Shown here: one piece after another, positions 51,068 to 60,090 of the stretch
Layout: every line of letters begins with the position of its first letter
How positions within the stretch are numbered: the stretch's first letter is position 1
From: Microbacterium sp. RURRCA19A
GTDB taxonomy: Bacteria; Actinomycetota; Actinomycetes; Actinomycetales; Microbacteriaceae
Assembly (NCBI RefSeq): GCF_900156455.1
Contig: NZ_FTNQ01000002.1
Span: 62,001-126,000, forward strand
Reading direction: 5' to 3'
DNA length: 64,000 bases
The notes under the pieces: model-generated
Databases searched by the model: none
Told to the model about the DNA's origin: nothing
What the model saw: the letters and a program-made list of their open reading frames with translations, nothing else
Translations under genes and position numbers: made by a program

Positions 51068-52543
51068 TCAGGCGGCAGGCAGCGCGTCGGCCGCGGCCGC
51101 CGGCGCCACCAGAGCCCGCTCCGCGATCACCCGCGCGTACGCCAGGCCCGAGTCCTTCACGGAACGTTCTTGCGTCGCGTAGTCGACGTGGACGATGCCG
51201 AAGCGCTTCTCGTAGCCCCAGGCCCACTCGAAGTTGTCGAGCAGCGACCAGTAGAAGTAGCCGCGGACGTCGATGCCTCGGTCGACGGCGTCCAGGACGG
51301 CGGCGAGATGCCCCTCCACGAACTCCACCCGCTCGATGTCGTGGACACGCGTCTCGCCGTCCTCGACCACCGGGACGTCGTCGTAGGCGGCGCCGTTCTC
51401 GGTGATGTACAGCGCGACGCCGGGTTCGGCGGAGTACTCGGTGCTCACGCGCTCGAGCAGATCGGTGAGCGCCTCGGGCTGCACCTCCCAGCCCATCGTT
51501 GTCCGCGGCAGGCCGCGCTCGTGCCAGTACAGGTTCTCGTGCGCGGGGAACGGCGACGCGATCGGGCGCACGGTGGGGGCGTCGCCCCCGGGCGGGTTCA
51601 CCAGCGGCGGCGTGCCCCCGATGAACTCGCCGTGGTAGTAGTTCACGCCGAGAGTGTCGATCGGGGTCGCGATGACCTCGAGGTCGCCCGGCTGCACGGC
51701 ATCCTGCCAGCGGAGGACCGCCTCGGCATCCGCGTTCCGGAAGTCCTGGATGATGTCGGCCGGGTAGCTGCCGCGGAACACCGGGTCGAGGAACCACCGG
51801 TTGAACTGGCCGTCGATGCGCCGCGCGGCGTCGAGGTCGGCCGGGTTCGTGGGGTCGACGGCATCCGCCACCGTCAGGTTCAGCGTAAGGCCGAGGTTGA
51901 GCGAGGCATCGCGGGCGCGCAGCTCGCGCACGGTCTGGCCGTGTCCCAGGAGCAGGTGGTGCGCGGCGAGCATGCCCTCGGCCTGCGAGTAGTGGCCGGG
52001 GGCGTGGGCCCCGGCCGTGTAGCTGAGGAACGACGAACACCACGGCTCGTTCAGCGTCGTCCACACGTTCACGCGGTCGCCGAGCGCATCATGCATGTCG
52101 AGCGCGTACTCGGTGAAGAGGTCGCTCGTCTCGCGGACGGTCCAGCCACCGCGGTCCTGCAGGGCCTGGGGAAGATCCCAGTGGTACAGGGTCAGCCACG
52201 GGAGGATGCCGGCATCCAGGAGTTCGTCGACGAGGCGCTTATAGAAGTCGACGCCTCTCGGATTGAGCGGGCCGCCGTCGGGACGCACGCGCGACCACGA
52301 CGTGGAGAAGCGGTAGGTCTGCAGACCGAGGCTCTTCATCACCTGCACGTCGTCGGCGTACCGGTGGTAGTGGTCGCACGCGACATCGCCGTTGTCGGCG
52401 TTGATCACGGCATCCGGCACGCGGCTGAAGGTGTCCCAGATCGACGCCTTCCGGCCGTCCTCGAACGCCGCCCCCTCGATCTGATAGGCGGCGGTCGCCG
52501 CACCGAAGAGGAAGCCCTCGGGAAAGGCTCGGGTGTGGGACAT
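51068..52543 (-). CDS. Beta-glucosidase, GH1
   Basis: 491-aa retaining glycosidase. The acid/base Glu is in TTLNEPWCSS (about 170) and the nucleophile Glu in LYITENGAAYDD (about 385). It has no signal peptide, so it hydrolyses imported cellobiose in the cytosol. ATG 52543 starts MSHTRAFPEGFLFGAATAAY; an upstream in-frame ATG at 52576 overlaps the permease stop and would add 11 residues. AAGGAAC precedes the chosen start. It completes the uptake operon. Confidence 0.93.
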   Translation of the reverse strand: MSHTRAFPEGFLFGAATAAYQIEGAAFEDGRKASIWDTFSRVPDAVINADNGDVACDHYHRYADDVQVMKSLGLQTYRFSTSWSRVRPDGGPLNPRGVDFYKRLVDELLDAGILPWLTLYHWDLPQALQDRGGWTVRETSDLFTEYALDMHDALGDRVNVWTTLNEPWCSSFLSYTAGAHAPGHYSQAEGMLAAHHLLLGHGQTVRELRARDASLNLGLTLNLTVADAVDPTNPADLDAARRIDGQFNRWFLDPVFRGSYPADIIQDFRNADAEAVLRWQDAVQPGDLEVIATPIDTLGVNYYHGEFIGGTPPLVNPPGGDAPTVRPIASPFPAHENLYWHERGLPRTTMGWEVQPEALTDLLERVSTEYSAEPGVALYITENGAAYDDVPVVEDGETRVHDIERVEFVEGHLAAVLDAVDRGIDVRGYFYWSLLDNFEWAWGYEKRFGIVHVDYATQERSVKDSGLAYARVIAERALVAPAAAADALPAA

Positions 52544-52572
52544 GGATCGGGTTCCTTCCGTGGGCGCAAGCG

Positions 52573-53472
52573 TCATCCCTTGACCGCCCCTTGCATGATG
52601 CCACTGACCAGCTGCTTGCCCGCGAAGACGAACAGCAGCAGCAGCGGAATCGTCGACAGCAGCACGCCCGCGAGCACGATGGAGTAGTCGACGAAATAGT
52701 TGGACTGCAGCAGCGACAGCGCCACCGGCAGCGTCGGGTTCTGGCGGTCGAGCACGATGAACGGCCAGAAGAAGTTGTTCCACGCGGTCACGAAGGTGAA
52801 GAGGCCGAGCATCGCCGCGGCAGGCCGTGCCGCGGGGACGCCCACCGTGAGGAACGTGCGGAACGAGCTGGCACCGTCGACGCGCGCGGCCTCGATCAGC
52901 TCGTCCGGCACCGCCTGACGCAGGTACTGCGTCATCCAGAAGACACCGAACGCACTCGTCAGCGCCGGGACGATGATGGCGCCGATCTGCCCGGTCCAGC
53001 CGAGCTCGCTGAACAGGATGTACAGCGGCACGACGCCCAGCTGCGTCGGCACGGCCATCGTCGCCACGACGAACAGCAGCAGCCAGGGACCGCCGCGGAA
53101 GCGCAGCTTCGCGAATGCCCAGCCCGCGAGGGTGGAGAAGAAGACGACGGATGCCGCGATCAGAGTCGAGCTGAGGATGGAGTTCCACAGGCCCGTCCAG
53201 AAGTTGACGGCGGGGTTGTTCAGGACGGCGGCGGCGTTGGCGAAGAAGTTCCCGCCCGGGATCCACGACAGGTCGGTGTTGCGGATCGTGGACGAGTCGC
53301 CCGAGCCGATCAGCAGCGCCCAGTAGTACGGGACGATCGCGGCGAGGAGCACGACACCGAGGCTGGCGTAGACGAACCAGCCGGGTCGCGACCCCCGAAC
53401 GGCGCGGGGCCGTCGGCGTGCGGGCTTCGCATCCGCCGCTCCGGTGAGGGGAGAGGTGTCGATGACGCTCAT
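52573..53472 (-). CDS. Carbohydrate ABC permease, CebG/MalG type
   Basis: Inner-membrane subunit of 299 aa, six helices, with the EAA loop in ELIEAARVDGASSFRTFLTV near residue 200 that contacts the ATPase. The ATG overlaps the stop of the partner permease (ATGA). No ATPase gene is in this cluster; as in Streptomyces, a shared MsiK-type ATPase elsewhere probably energises it. Confidence 0.92.
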   Translation of the reverse strand: MSVIDTSPLTGAADAKPARRRPRAVRGSRPGWFVYASLGVVLLAAIVPYYWALLIGSGDSSTIRNTDLSWIPGGNFFANAAAVLNNPAVNFWTGLWNSILSSTLIAASVVFFSTLAGWAFAKLRFRGGPWLLLFVVATMAVPTQLGVVPLYILFSELGWTGQIGAIIVPALTSAFGVFWMTQYLRQAVPDELIEAARVDGASSFRTFLTVGVPAARPAAAMLGLFTFVTAWNNFFWPFIVLDRQNPTLPVALSLLQSNYFVDYSIVLAGVLLSTIPLLLLFVFAGKQLVSGIMQGAVKG

Positions 53473-54548
53473 GGACGTGCGCCCTTTCCGGTGGATTCGG
53501 TGACGACCCGCTGCCGCGCGGCGCGCGCGGCGGCGCGGCGCTGAGCGCGGCTCAGGCCGTCGCGGGTGCCCTCGTCGCGGACGAGCGAGCGACTGATGAA
53601 CAGGTTGACCGCCCCGATGACGAGGATGATGAGGAAGAGGATCCACGCGAGCGCGGCCGCGCGACCGAAGTTCCACTCGCCCCAGCCGAGGTTGTAGAGG
53701 TAGAGCGAGATGGTCAGCCACTGGTTGTTCGAGCCACCGGTGCCGCCCTGGTCGAACATGCGCGGCTCATCGAAGATCTGCAGGCCTCCGATGGTCGACG
53801 TGATGATCACGAAGATGAGGGTCGGCTTGAGGCTCGGCAGCGTGATCGAGAAGAACTGACGGACCTTGCCCGCACCGTCGACGGTCGCCGCTTCGTAGTA
53901 TTCGCGCGGCACGGCCTGCATGGCCGCGAGCAGGATGAGGGTGTTGTAGCCGGTCCAGCGGAAGTTGACCATCGTGGCGATGGCGATGTGGCTGGCGAAG
54001 GCGTCGGAGTGCCAGCCCACTCCGGGCAGACCGATGCGGCCGAGCAGCGTGTTCACGACCCCGTACTGGTCGCCGAACATGTTGCTGAAGATGAGCGCGA
54101 CGGCGACAGGGGCCATGACGTAGGGCACGAGCACACCCATGCGCCAGAGAGTCTTCGCCCGGATGTTCTGATCGAGCATCGCCGCGATGAAGATCGCGAG
54201 GAGCAGCTGCGGCACCGTCGAGAGCACGAAAATGCTGAAGGTGTTGCGCAGGGCGTCCCAGAAGGCGGGCTGCGAGAGCACGTACGCGTACTGGTCGAAG
54301 CCGACGAAGGTGCCCGAGCCACGGATCTGATCCCAGTCCATGAACGAGATCACGCCGGTGTAGAGGATCGGGAAGAGCCCCGTGATGAGGAAGAGGACGA
54401 AGAACGGGGAGATGTAGAGGTACGGGGAAAGCTTCAGATCCCAGGCGCTGAGCTTCGAGCCGAACCCGACGCGTCGGGGGGTGCGGGCGGGGGAATCGTC
54501 GGGGCCGGATGCCGCGGGGGCCGCGGGCGGCTGCAGTGTCGTGGTCAT
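53469..54548 (-). CDS. Carbohydrate ABC permease, CebF/MalF type
   Basis: Partner permease of 359 aa with a longer N-terminal region and six to seven helices. The EAA motif is in EYYEAATVDGAGKVRQFFSI near 235. AAGGAG lies 6 nt before the ATG at 54548. It sits between the binding protein and the second permease. Confidence 0.92.
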   Translation of the reverse strand: MTTTLQPPAAPAASGPDDSPARTPRRVGFGSKLSAWDLKLSPYLYISPFFVLFLITGLFPILYTGVISFMDWDQIRGSGTFVGFDQYAYVLSQPAFWDALRNTFSIFVLSTVPQLLLAIFIAAMLDQNIRAKTLWRMGVLVPYVMAPVAVALIFSNMFGDQYGVVNTLLGRIGLPGVGWHSDAFASHIAIATMVNFRWTGYNTLILLAAMQAVPREYYEAATVDGAGKVRQFFSITLPSLKPTLIFVIITSTIGGLQIFDEPRMFDQGGTGGSNNQWLTISLYLYNLGWGEWNFGRAAALAWILFLIILVIGAVNLFISRSLVRDEGTRDGLSRAQRRAAARAARQRVVTESTGKGARP

Positions 54549-54607
54549 GAGTCTCCTTCCGGGGTGCGGGCCGGGCGCACGAGGCGCCCGGCCCGCGACG
54601 ACCGAGG

Positions 54608-55885
54608 TCAGCCGATGGCTTCCACCTGGGAGACCCACTGGTCCCACGAGGTCTGGGCGTCCTGCGTGTTCTGATCGACCCGGAGCAGGGCCTTCGACAT
54701 CGCGTCGTTCACCTGGAAGTAGTACTGACCCTTGAACGGCGTCACCGTCACGGCGTTGGCCCGGTTGGTGAAGATCTCACCGATCGGGGCGTCGTTGAAG
54801 AAGGCGTTCTTGGCGTTCAGGAGGTCGGGGGAGGTCAGCGCGTCGACCTGGCTGGGGAACGTCCCCGCCTGCTGGAAGAACTTCACCTGCTGCTCGGGCG
54901 AGGTCAGCCAGTCGGCGAGCGCCTGCGCCTCGGCCACGTGCGGACCGTTGGCCGGAACCGTCAGGTACGAGCCGCCCCAGTTGCCGCCGCCGTTGGGGAA
55001 CACGTCGGCGATCTTCCAGCCGGAGACCTCGGGAGCGTTGCCCTCGATCTGCGTCAGCATCCAGCCGGGGCAGGAGAGCGTCGCGAACGCGCCGTTCGCC
55101 ATGCCCGCGTACCAGTCGGGCTGCCACTGCTCGAGGTGCGCCGACTGCGTCTTGCTGGCATCGAGCGTCTCCGTGTAGATCTTCTTGACCTCGGGATTGG
55201 TCGTGGCCGTGATCTCGCCCGTGTCGGGGTTCTCGTAGGCCGCCTCGACCTGGTTGATCATGCCCTGGTAGACGCTGCTGGCGGAGTCGAAGAACGGCTT
55301 GCCGGTCGCGGCGACGTACTTGTCGCCCATCTCGAAGTACTTGGACCAGTCGCCCTCGAGCGCGGCGGCGACGTCGGCGGGCTCGGTGGGGAGGCCGGCC
55401 GCCTGGAAGAGGTCGGACCGGTAGCAGATCGCCTCCGGGCCGATGTCGGTGCCGTACCCGACGAGGTTGCCCGACGCGTCGGTGGCGGCCTTGACCTTCC
55501 AGTCCAGCCAGCGGCCCTTGAGATCGTCGGGCACGGGCGCGAGCAGGTCGGAGTACTTCATGACCTCGGGCAGCCAGTCGACCTCGATGCCCTCGATGTC
55601 GGCGAGGCCCGTCTTGCCGAGCTTCTGGAAGTAGTTGGCGCGCGCATCGTTCGACTTGGCCGCGCGGTTGTGGACGATCGTGATGTTCGGGTGCTCGGCC
55701 GTGTAGGCATCCAGCAGTTCCTGCGTGTATCCGAAGTCGTTGAAGGTGGCGACGGTCAGGGTGATCTTCTCGTCTCCTCCGCCGGAAGCGGAGTCGCCGC
55801 CGCCGGAACACCCGGCGAGGACGAGAGCTGTGGTGGAGGCGACGGCCGCGATGACGGCGGCCCGACGCAGGGCACGTGATTTCAC
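54608..55885 (-). CDS. Sugar-binding lipoprotein, CebE-like
   Basis: Extracellular solute-binding protein of 425 aa. Signal peptide plus lipobox LVLAGC (Cys about 26) followed by a Gly/Ser linker; the rest is the family 1 solute-binding fold (EKITLTVATFNDFGYTQ). It captures oligosaccharide for the permeases downstream. First gene of the operon and behind three CebR boxes, so cellobiose/cello-oligosaccharide is the likely ligand. Confidence 0.92.
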   Translation of the reverse strand: MKSRALRRAAVIAAVASTTALVLAGCSGGGDSASGGGDEKITLTVATFNDFGYTQELLDAYTAEHPNITIVHNRAAKSNDARANYFQKLGKTGLADIEGIEVDWLPEVMKYSDLLAPVPDDLKGRWLDWKVKAATDASGNLVGYGTDIGPEAICYRSDLFQAAGLPTEPADVAAALEGDWSKYFEMGDKYVAATGKPFFDSASSVYQGMINQVEAAYENPDTGEITATTNPEVKKIYTETLDASKTQSAHLEQWQPDWYAGMANGAFATLSCPGWMLTQIEGNAPEVSGWKIADVFPNGGGNWGGSYLTVPANGPHVAEAQALADWLTSPEQQVKFFQQAGTFPSQVDALTSPDLLNAKNAFFNDAPIGEIFTNRANAVTVTPFKGQYYFQVNDAMSKALLRVDQNTQDAQTSWDQWVSQVEAIG

Positions 55886-55952
55886 TGGACACTCCTTCGT
55901 GGTGGTGGGTCGGTGTGCTCCTCTGCGCGACGCTCCCTCGACCTCTGAACCG

Positions 55953-56021
55953 TGGGAGCGCTCTCACCGATCCCGCACGACGCTATGGGATCGCTCCCAA
56001 GGTGTCAAGAGAGCGCTCCCA
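55953..56021 (-). promoter_or_regulatory. Three CebR-type operators
   Basis: TGGGAGCGCTCTCA (55953-55966), TGGGATCGCTCCCA (55986-55999) and AGAGAGCGCTCCCA (56008-56021) each match the CebR box TGGGAGCGCTCCCA with one or two changes. Starts are 33 and 22 bp apart, whole helical turns, so the sites face the same side and favour cooperative binding. They lie 68-136 bp upstream of the binding-protein start. Confidence 0.88.
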
Positions 56022-56135
56022 TGAATCGCCGCGACGCGCAAGACCTTGTATCGACGGCGCAATCGGGGTGTCGGCGGCGGCACGGCACGGCTGCGTAGAA
56101 TGGCATCCACTGCCCTTCCGACACCTGGAGCTGGA

Positions 56136-56384
56136 ATGCCCACCATCGTCGTCGACGTCATGCCCAAGGCCGAGCTTCTCGACCCCCAGGGGAAGGCCGT
56201 CGCCGGCGCCCTGTCGCGACTGGGCGAGAACCGCTTCTCCGACGTGCGGATCGGCAAGCGCTTCGAGCTGACCGTCGAGGGCGAGGTCGACGACGCCACG
56301 CTGGCGCGCGCCCGCGAGCTCGCCGACGAGATGCTCTCGAACGCCGTCATCGAAGACGTCGTGAACATCGAGGTCGTGGAGTGA
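56136..56384 (+). CDS. purS: FGAM synthase subunit PurS
   Basis: 82-aa small subunit of the three-part FGAM synthetase; ferries ammonia between PurQ and PurL. Sequence [20 protein letters not shown] and the end [12 protein letters not shown] are typical. GGAGCTGG lies before the ATG and TAGAAT (56096-56101) is a likely -10. purQ overlaps its stop (GTGA); purL is not in the window. Confidence 0.95.
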   Translation: MPTIVVDVMPKAELLDPQGKAVAGALSRLGENRFSDVRIGKRFELTVEGEVDDATLARARELADEMLSNAVIEDVVNIEVVE

Positions 56385-57088
56385 CCGCTCGCATCGGGGT
56401 CATCACCTTCCCCGGTTCGCTCGACGACCGCGACGCGCAGCGCGCGATCCGTCTCGCGGGCGCCGAGCCCGTCGCCCTGTGGCATGGTGAGCACGACCTG
56501 CGCGGGGTCGACGCCCTCGTCCTCCCCGGCGGCTTCAGCTACGGCGACTACCTCCGCGCCGGCGCGATCGCCGCGTTCGCGCCGATCATGGCCGAGGTGA
56601 AGGATGCCGCGGCGAAGGGCATGCCGATCCTCGGCATCTGCAACGGCTTCCAGATGCTCGTCGAGGCGCACCTTCTGCCCGGCGGCCTGATCCGCAACGC
56701 CCACCAGCAGTTCATCCGCCGCGACCAGCGCCTGCGGGTCGAGAACGCCTCGACCGCGTGGACCAGCGCGTTCGACGAGGGCGACGAGATCGTCATCCCA
56801 CTGAAGAACGCCGACGGCGGATACATCGCGGATGCCGAGACCCTGGCCCGCGTGAACGGTGAAGGCCTCGTCGCGTTCCGGTACCTGGGCGTCAACCCGA
56901 ACGGCTCGCTCGACGACATCGCCGGCCTCACCAACGAGCGCGGCAACGTCGTCGGCCTCATGCCCCACCCCGAGCACGCCGTCGAACCGGGCTTCGGCCC
57001 CGGCACCGCCGCAGCCATGCGCTCCGGCGTCGACGGGCTCGGTTTCTTCACCTCCGCCATCTCCGCCGTGGTCGCCGCCGCCGCGTAG
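56381..57088 (+). CDS. purQ: FGAM synthase glutaminase subunit PurQ
   Basis: Class I glutamine amidotransferase, 235 aa. Nucleophile Cys in [14 protein letters not shown] (about 87), His/Glu pair in [11 protein letters not shown] (about 195). It releases ammonia for the conversion of FGAR to FGAM. The GTG overlaps purS. The next gene is an unrelated regulator, so the large subunit PurL must be elsewhere. Confidence 0.96.
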   Translation: MTARIGVITFPGSLDDRDAQRAIRLAGAEPVALWHGEHDLRGVDALVLPGGFSYGDYLRAGAIAAFAPIMAEVKDAAAKGMPILGICNGFQMLVEAHLLPGGLIRNAHQQFIRRDQRLRVENASTAWTSAFDEGDEIVIPLKNADGGYIADAETLARVNGEGLVAFRYLGVNPNGSLDDIAGLTNERGNVVGLMPHPEHAVEPGFGPGTAAAMRSGVDGLGFFTSAISAVVAAAA

Positions 57089-57274
57089 CTCCTCCTCTCC
57101 CCCGACGCGGAGGATTCCCCTCCCACTGTTTTCTGCGGTCACACCGCGGGCGTTAGTGGGACATTTGTCATATCCTCAGGGAAGAACCGCTCCCCGGGGG
57201 CTGGCGGTTCGAGCGGCCGCTCGCGAACCCGAATCCGTGTCCGACCGCCCGTCCTGGGTGCCTGTCTATCCATG

Positions 57275-57317
57275 ACGCGACCGTGGCGCGCGCTGACGCG
57301 CGCACGGACGGTCGCGT
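57275..57317 (+). promoter_or_regulatory. Strong leader hairpin upstream of LuxR-type gene
   Basis: ACGCGACCGT and ACGGTCGCGT enclose a further CGCGCG/CGCGCG stem, ending 18 nt before the ATG at 57336. Two more dyads lie just upstream: GAACCGC/GCGGTTC (57184-57210) and GAGCGGCCGCTC (57211-57222). A translation- or termination-control leader is possible. Confidence 0.5.
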
Positions 57318-57335
57318 TCGTGTCGCGGAGGTCAC

Positions 57336-58778
57336 ATGAGCGATTCCGATGGTCCCATCGGCCCGAGCGTCGCGCTGCGCGCGGCGGCGGCCCACACATT
57401 CGCGCGGTTGGAACCGGGGCACGGGCAACCGCTTCCGCGTCACCTCGCGCTCCTCGCCGAAGCGGAACCGGGCGCGACCCCGCTGGTCTGGACCGACACC
57501 CGCGCGATGGTCCTCACGTCGATGCTGGTGGCACGCGCGCGCCATGACGCGCTCGGCGACGGCATCGAACTCGTGTCGCGCTACTTCGACAGCGGGCGCC
57601 TGACGCGCCCCGCCGCCCTGTCGGGTCCGGCGCGCTCGGCGCTGTACGCGGGTGTCGCCGAGTACTGCGCCGCCGTCGGCTGGCCGCAGGTCGGGGGACA
57701 TTACGCCGGCGAAGCGCTGCTCTTCGCCGAGACCCCGGCGCAGCGCTACCGCGCGCTGAGCGTGCAGGCGTTGAATCTGGGGCTGAACGCGGAGTACCCC
57801 GGCGCCGCACAGGCGATCGAGGAAGCGCGCCGACTGTACAGGGCCTGCGGGTGGGCCGCCGAGGACGTGTCCCACTGCCTCCTTCTCGGAGACGGATTCG
57901 TCGCCGCAAGCCGCGCGGACTCGGCGCGCATGCACGCCATCGCCGACGAACTCGAGCACGCTCAGCCCGAGGACCCCTACTGGATCTTCAGCGCCGAGAT
58001 GACCCGGGTCGCGGCGATGTTCATCGGCCGTTCGGTCGCGGAGGCGCTCGCCAAGAGCTGGGAGCTCCTGCACTCGTCGGGCCGTACGCGAAGCTTCCGG
58101 ATCGTCCGTGGCCTGCTCCTCGGTCTCCACGCCGACATGCTCACCGCGCTCGGCGAGTACGAAGAAGCCCTCGCCGTGCTCGACAACGCCGTCACCCATC
58201 CCGGCCACGCGGTCTGCTTCCCCATGCAGCGCTCGCGGACGCTGCTGCAGATGGGACGCGAGCGCGAGGTCATCGACAGCACCAACGCCTGCGTCGCGCT
58301 GCACGACGAGCACTGCCTGCGCACCCTCACCCAGGTCCTCACCGTCCGCGCCGTCGCCTTTCTGCGGCTGGGGGGCGAGAAGCGCGCGCTGCAGAGCATG
58401 GAGTCCGCGTTTCGGCTCATCCAACGCACGGGAGGTTCGATGATGCCGTTCCTGATGATCCCGTTCTCCGACACCGATCGCCTCCTGGATCGACTGTCGG
58501 CCACCATCCCCGACCTCGCCTCCGCGGCGGCGGCGACCCGGCAGATGCTGCCGAAGATCGCCGCGCCTTCCGCTCGCGACGGCGCCTTCTCGACCCTGAC
58601 CGCCACCGAGCGGGAGCTCGCCTACCTTCTGACCTCGAGCCTCGGGATCCCCGAGATCGCGCGTGCGCGCAACGTGTCGGTGAACACCGTGAAGTCACAG
58701 GTCCGGTCGATCTACGGCAAGCTGGGGGTGTCGAGCCGAGAGGATGCGGTCGCGTTGCTACAGCGTCCGGACGAGTGA
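57336..58778 (+). CDS. LuxR-family regulator with TPR-like sensor region
   Basis: 480 aa. Residues 60-400 are helical repeats resembling TPR units, without the ATPase of full MalT/LAL proteins; residues 415-475 are a LuxR helix-turn-helix (LTATERELAYLLTSSLGIPE, then VNTVKSQVRSIYGKLGVSSR). GGAGG lies 5 nt before the ATG. A hairpin-rich leader precedes it. The signal and targets are unknown; the GntR gene follows on the same strand. Confidence 0.85.
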   Translation: MSDSDGPIGPSVALRAAAAHTFARLEPGHGQPLPRHLALLAEAEPGATPLVWTDTRAMVLTSMLVARARHDALGDGIELVSRYFDSGRLTRPAALSGPARSALYAGVAEYCAAVGWPQVGGHYAGEALLFAETPAQRYRALSVQALNLGLNAEYPGAAQAIEEARRLYRACGWAAEDVSHCLLLGDGFVAASRADSARMHAIADELEHAQPEDPYWIFSAEMTRVAAMFIGRSVAEALAKSWELLHSSGRTRSFRIVRGLLLGLHADMLTALGEYEEALAVLDNAVTHPGHAVCFPMQRSRTLLQMGREREVIDSTNACVALHDEHCLRTLTQVLTVRAVAFLRLGGEKRALQSMESAFRLIQRTGGSMMPFLMIPFSDTDRLLDRLSATIPDLASAAAATRQMLPKIAAPSARDGAFSTLTATERELAYLLTSSLGIPEIARARNVSVNTVKSQVRSIYGKLGVSSREDAVALLQRPDE

Positions 58779-58807
58779 CCGGGGAGCTCGGACCGAACGA
58801 GGAGCCC

Positions 58808-59536
58808 ATGCGAGCGACAGACCAGGATGCCGTCATCGACCGGATCCTCGCACTGTGGAGCGGCGACCTCCAGACGCTGCCGTCCGAGCCGCGGCTCGCG
58901 GAGCTCACCGGGGCGAGCCGGGCCTCGGTCAGGGAGGCGCTCGTGCGGCTCGAGGAGCGCGGGTATGTGCATCGGACGCAGGGCACGCGCACGACCCCCA
59001 ACCGCCGGCTGCCCGACGTCGGCCGTCGGATCGACGAGCAGTTCGATCACTCCCTCTCCATCCGTGCGGCCGGATACGAGCCGCGGCTCGAGGTCGTGGC
59101 ATCCGGGGTCCGCATTCTGGCTGCGGACGACCCCGAACGGTTCGACGACCTGCCCGACGGCACGCGGGTGTTCCGCACCGTCAAGGTGTGGAGTGTCGAC
59201 GGGGCGTCGTACGCGCTGGCGGAGGATCTCGTGCCCCTCGCCCGCGACGTCGACCTCGACCCGCACCGACCGGTGTTCGAGCTGGCGGAGGAGGCCAATG
59301 GCATCCGGGTCGCGTGGGAGACCCTGTGGGTCGACGCGGTGAGCCTGGATGGCGAGCGCGCCGCTCTGCTGTCCGCGACGGCGGGGGTTCCGGTCGTGGA
59401 GATGACGTACTGCGGGTACGGGACGGGCGACGACGTCGGGTACTGGTCGCGCGAGGTGCAGGTGTCCGCCCCCGCGGGGCTGCGGAACGCCCTCATCCGG
59501 CGCGTCCGTCACGATCGGGGCGTTTCGGGGGCGTAA
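58808..59536 (+). CDS. GntR family regulator with UTRA domain
   Basis: 242 aa. The winged helix is at 5-65 (LAELTGASRASVREALVRLE then RTQGTRTT); the rest (about 85-235) is a UTRA ligand-binding domain. AGGAGCC precedes the ATG. It lies 63 bp before the lyase-like gene, with two TGTCAGACA dyads between, so it probably represses that gene set. Effectors of this class are small acids, amino acids or sugars. Confidence 0.88.
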   Translation: MRATDQDAVIDRILALWSGDLQTLPSEPRLAELTGASRASVREALVRLEERGYVHRTQGTRTTPNRRLPDVGRRIDEQFDHSLSIRAAGYEPRLEVVASGVRILAADDPERFDDLPDGTRVFRTVKVWSVDGASYALAEDLVPLARDVDLDPHRPVFELAEEANGIRVAWETLWVDAVSLDGERAALLSATAGVPVVEMTYCGYGTGDDVGYWSREVQVSAPAGLRNALIRRVRHDRGVSGA

Positions 59537-59550
59537 CGAGGTCGTGAACG

Positions 59551-59583
59551 TGTCAGACAAGTTGCCGATGCACTTGTCAGACA
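59551..59583 (+). promoter_or_regulatory. Twin GntR-type operators in a leaderless promoter
   Basis: TGTCAGACA occurs at 59551-59559 and 59575-59583, each a 4-1-4 palindrome, 24 bp apart. The second copy lies just before the -10 TATCTT (59588-59593), which ends 7 nt before the ATG at 59600. Confidence 0.75.
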
Positions 59584-59599
59584 GGCGTATCTTCATGGC

Positions 59600-60088
59600 A
59601 TGACCGAGCCGCTTCCCGCACACCCCCTCACCGCCACGACCGTCACCGCCGAGACGTTCGCGCCCTTCGGCGTCGTGCTCACCCCCATGGCCGACGGCAC
59701 ACCCTTCACCGCGGAAGAGGCCGTGCTCGACGTGTCGGGCGGCATCCCCCGCTTCTACCTGATGGCCCTGGACGACAAGAAGCCCGAGTTCGTCCGGGTC
59801 ACCCGCCACCTCGAGACCACGCAGACCCTGATGGCCGTGGGCGACGTCGAGTGGACGATCGCCGTCGCACCCGCGGGCATCGACGAGCCCGCCCTCGACG
59901 ACCTCCGCGCGTTCCGCATCCCGGCGCGCACCGCGATCACCATGCTCAAGGGCACCTGGCACGCGGGCCCGTTCTTCGACGAGCCGAGCATGGACTTCGT
60001 CAACCTCGAACTCGACGACACCAACGTCACCGACCACCACAACTTCCGCCTCGACGACACCTACGGCGTGCGCGTCGTCGTCGAGTGA
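59600..60088 (+). CDS. Ureidoglycolate lyase-like cupin protein
   Basis: 162 aa, AllA/ureidoglycolate-hydrolase fold. The stretch TAITMLKGTWHAGPFF holds the metal/active-site His region, and DFVNLELDDTNVTDHHNF closes the domain. AllA releases glyoxylate and urea in allantoin use, but no allantoin genes are here, so the true substrate may differ. Behind a GntR operator and leaderless promoter; the flavoprotein starts 2 bp downstream. Confidence 0.82.
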   Translation: MTEPLPAHPLTATTVTAETFAPFGVVLTPMADGTPFTAEEAVLDVSGGIPRFYLMALDDKKPEFVRVTRHLETTQTLMAVGDVEWTIAVAPAGIDEPALDDLRAFRIPARTAITMLKGTWHAGPFFDEPSMDFVNLELDDTNVTDHHNFRLDDTYGVRVVVE

Positions 60089-60090
60089 GC

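Noticed and set aside
57128..57161. Dyad with CCCACT and AGTGGGAC as a second copy of the 11711 inverted repeat
   Set aside because: Arms are only 7 bp and the spacing differs, so homology to the 76-bp unit is not supported.
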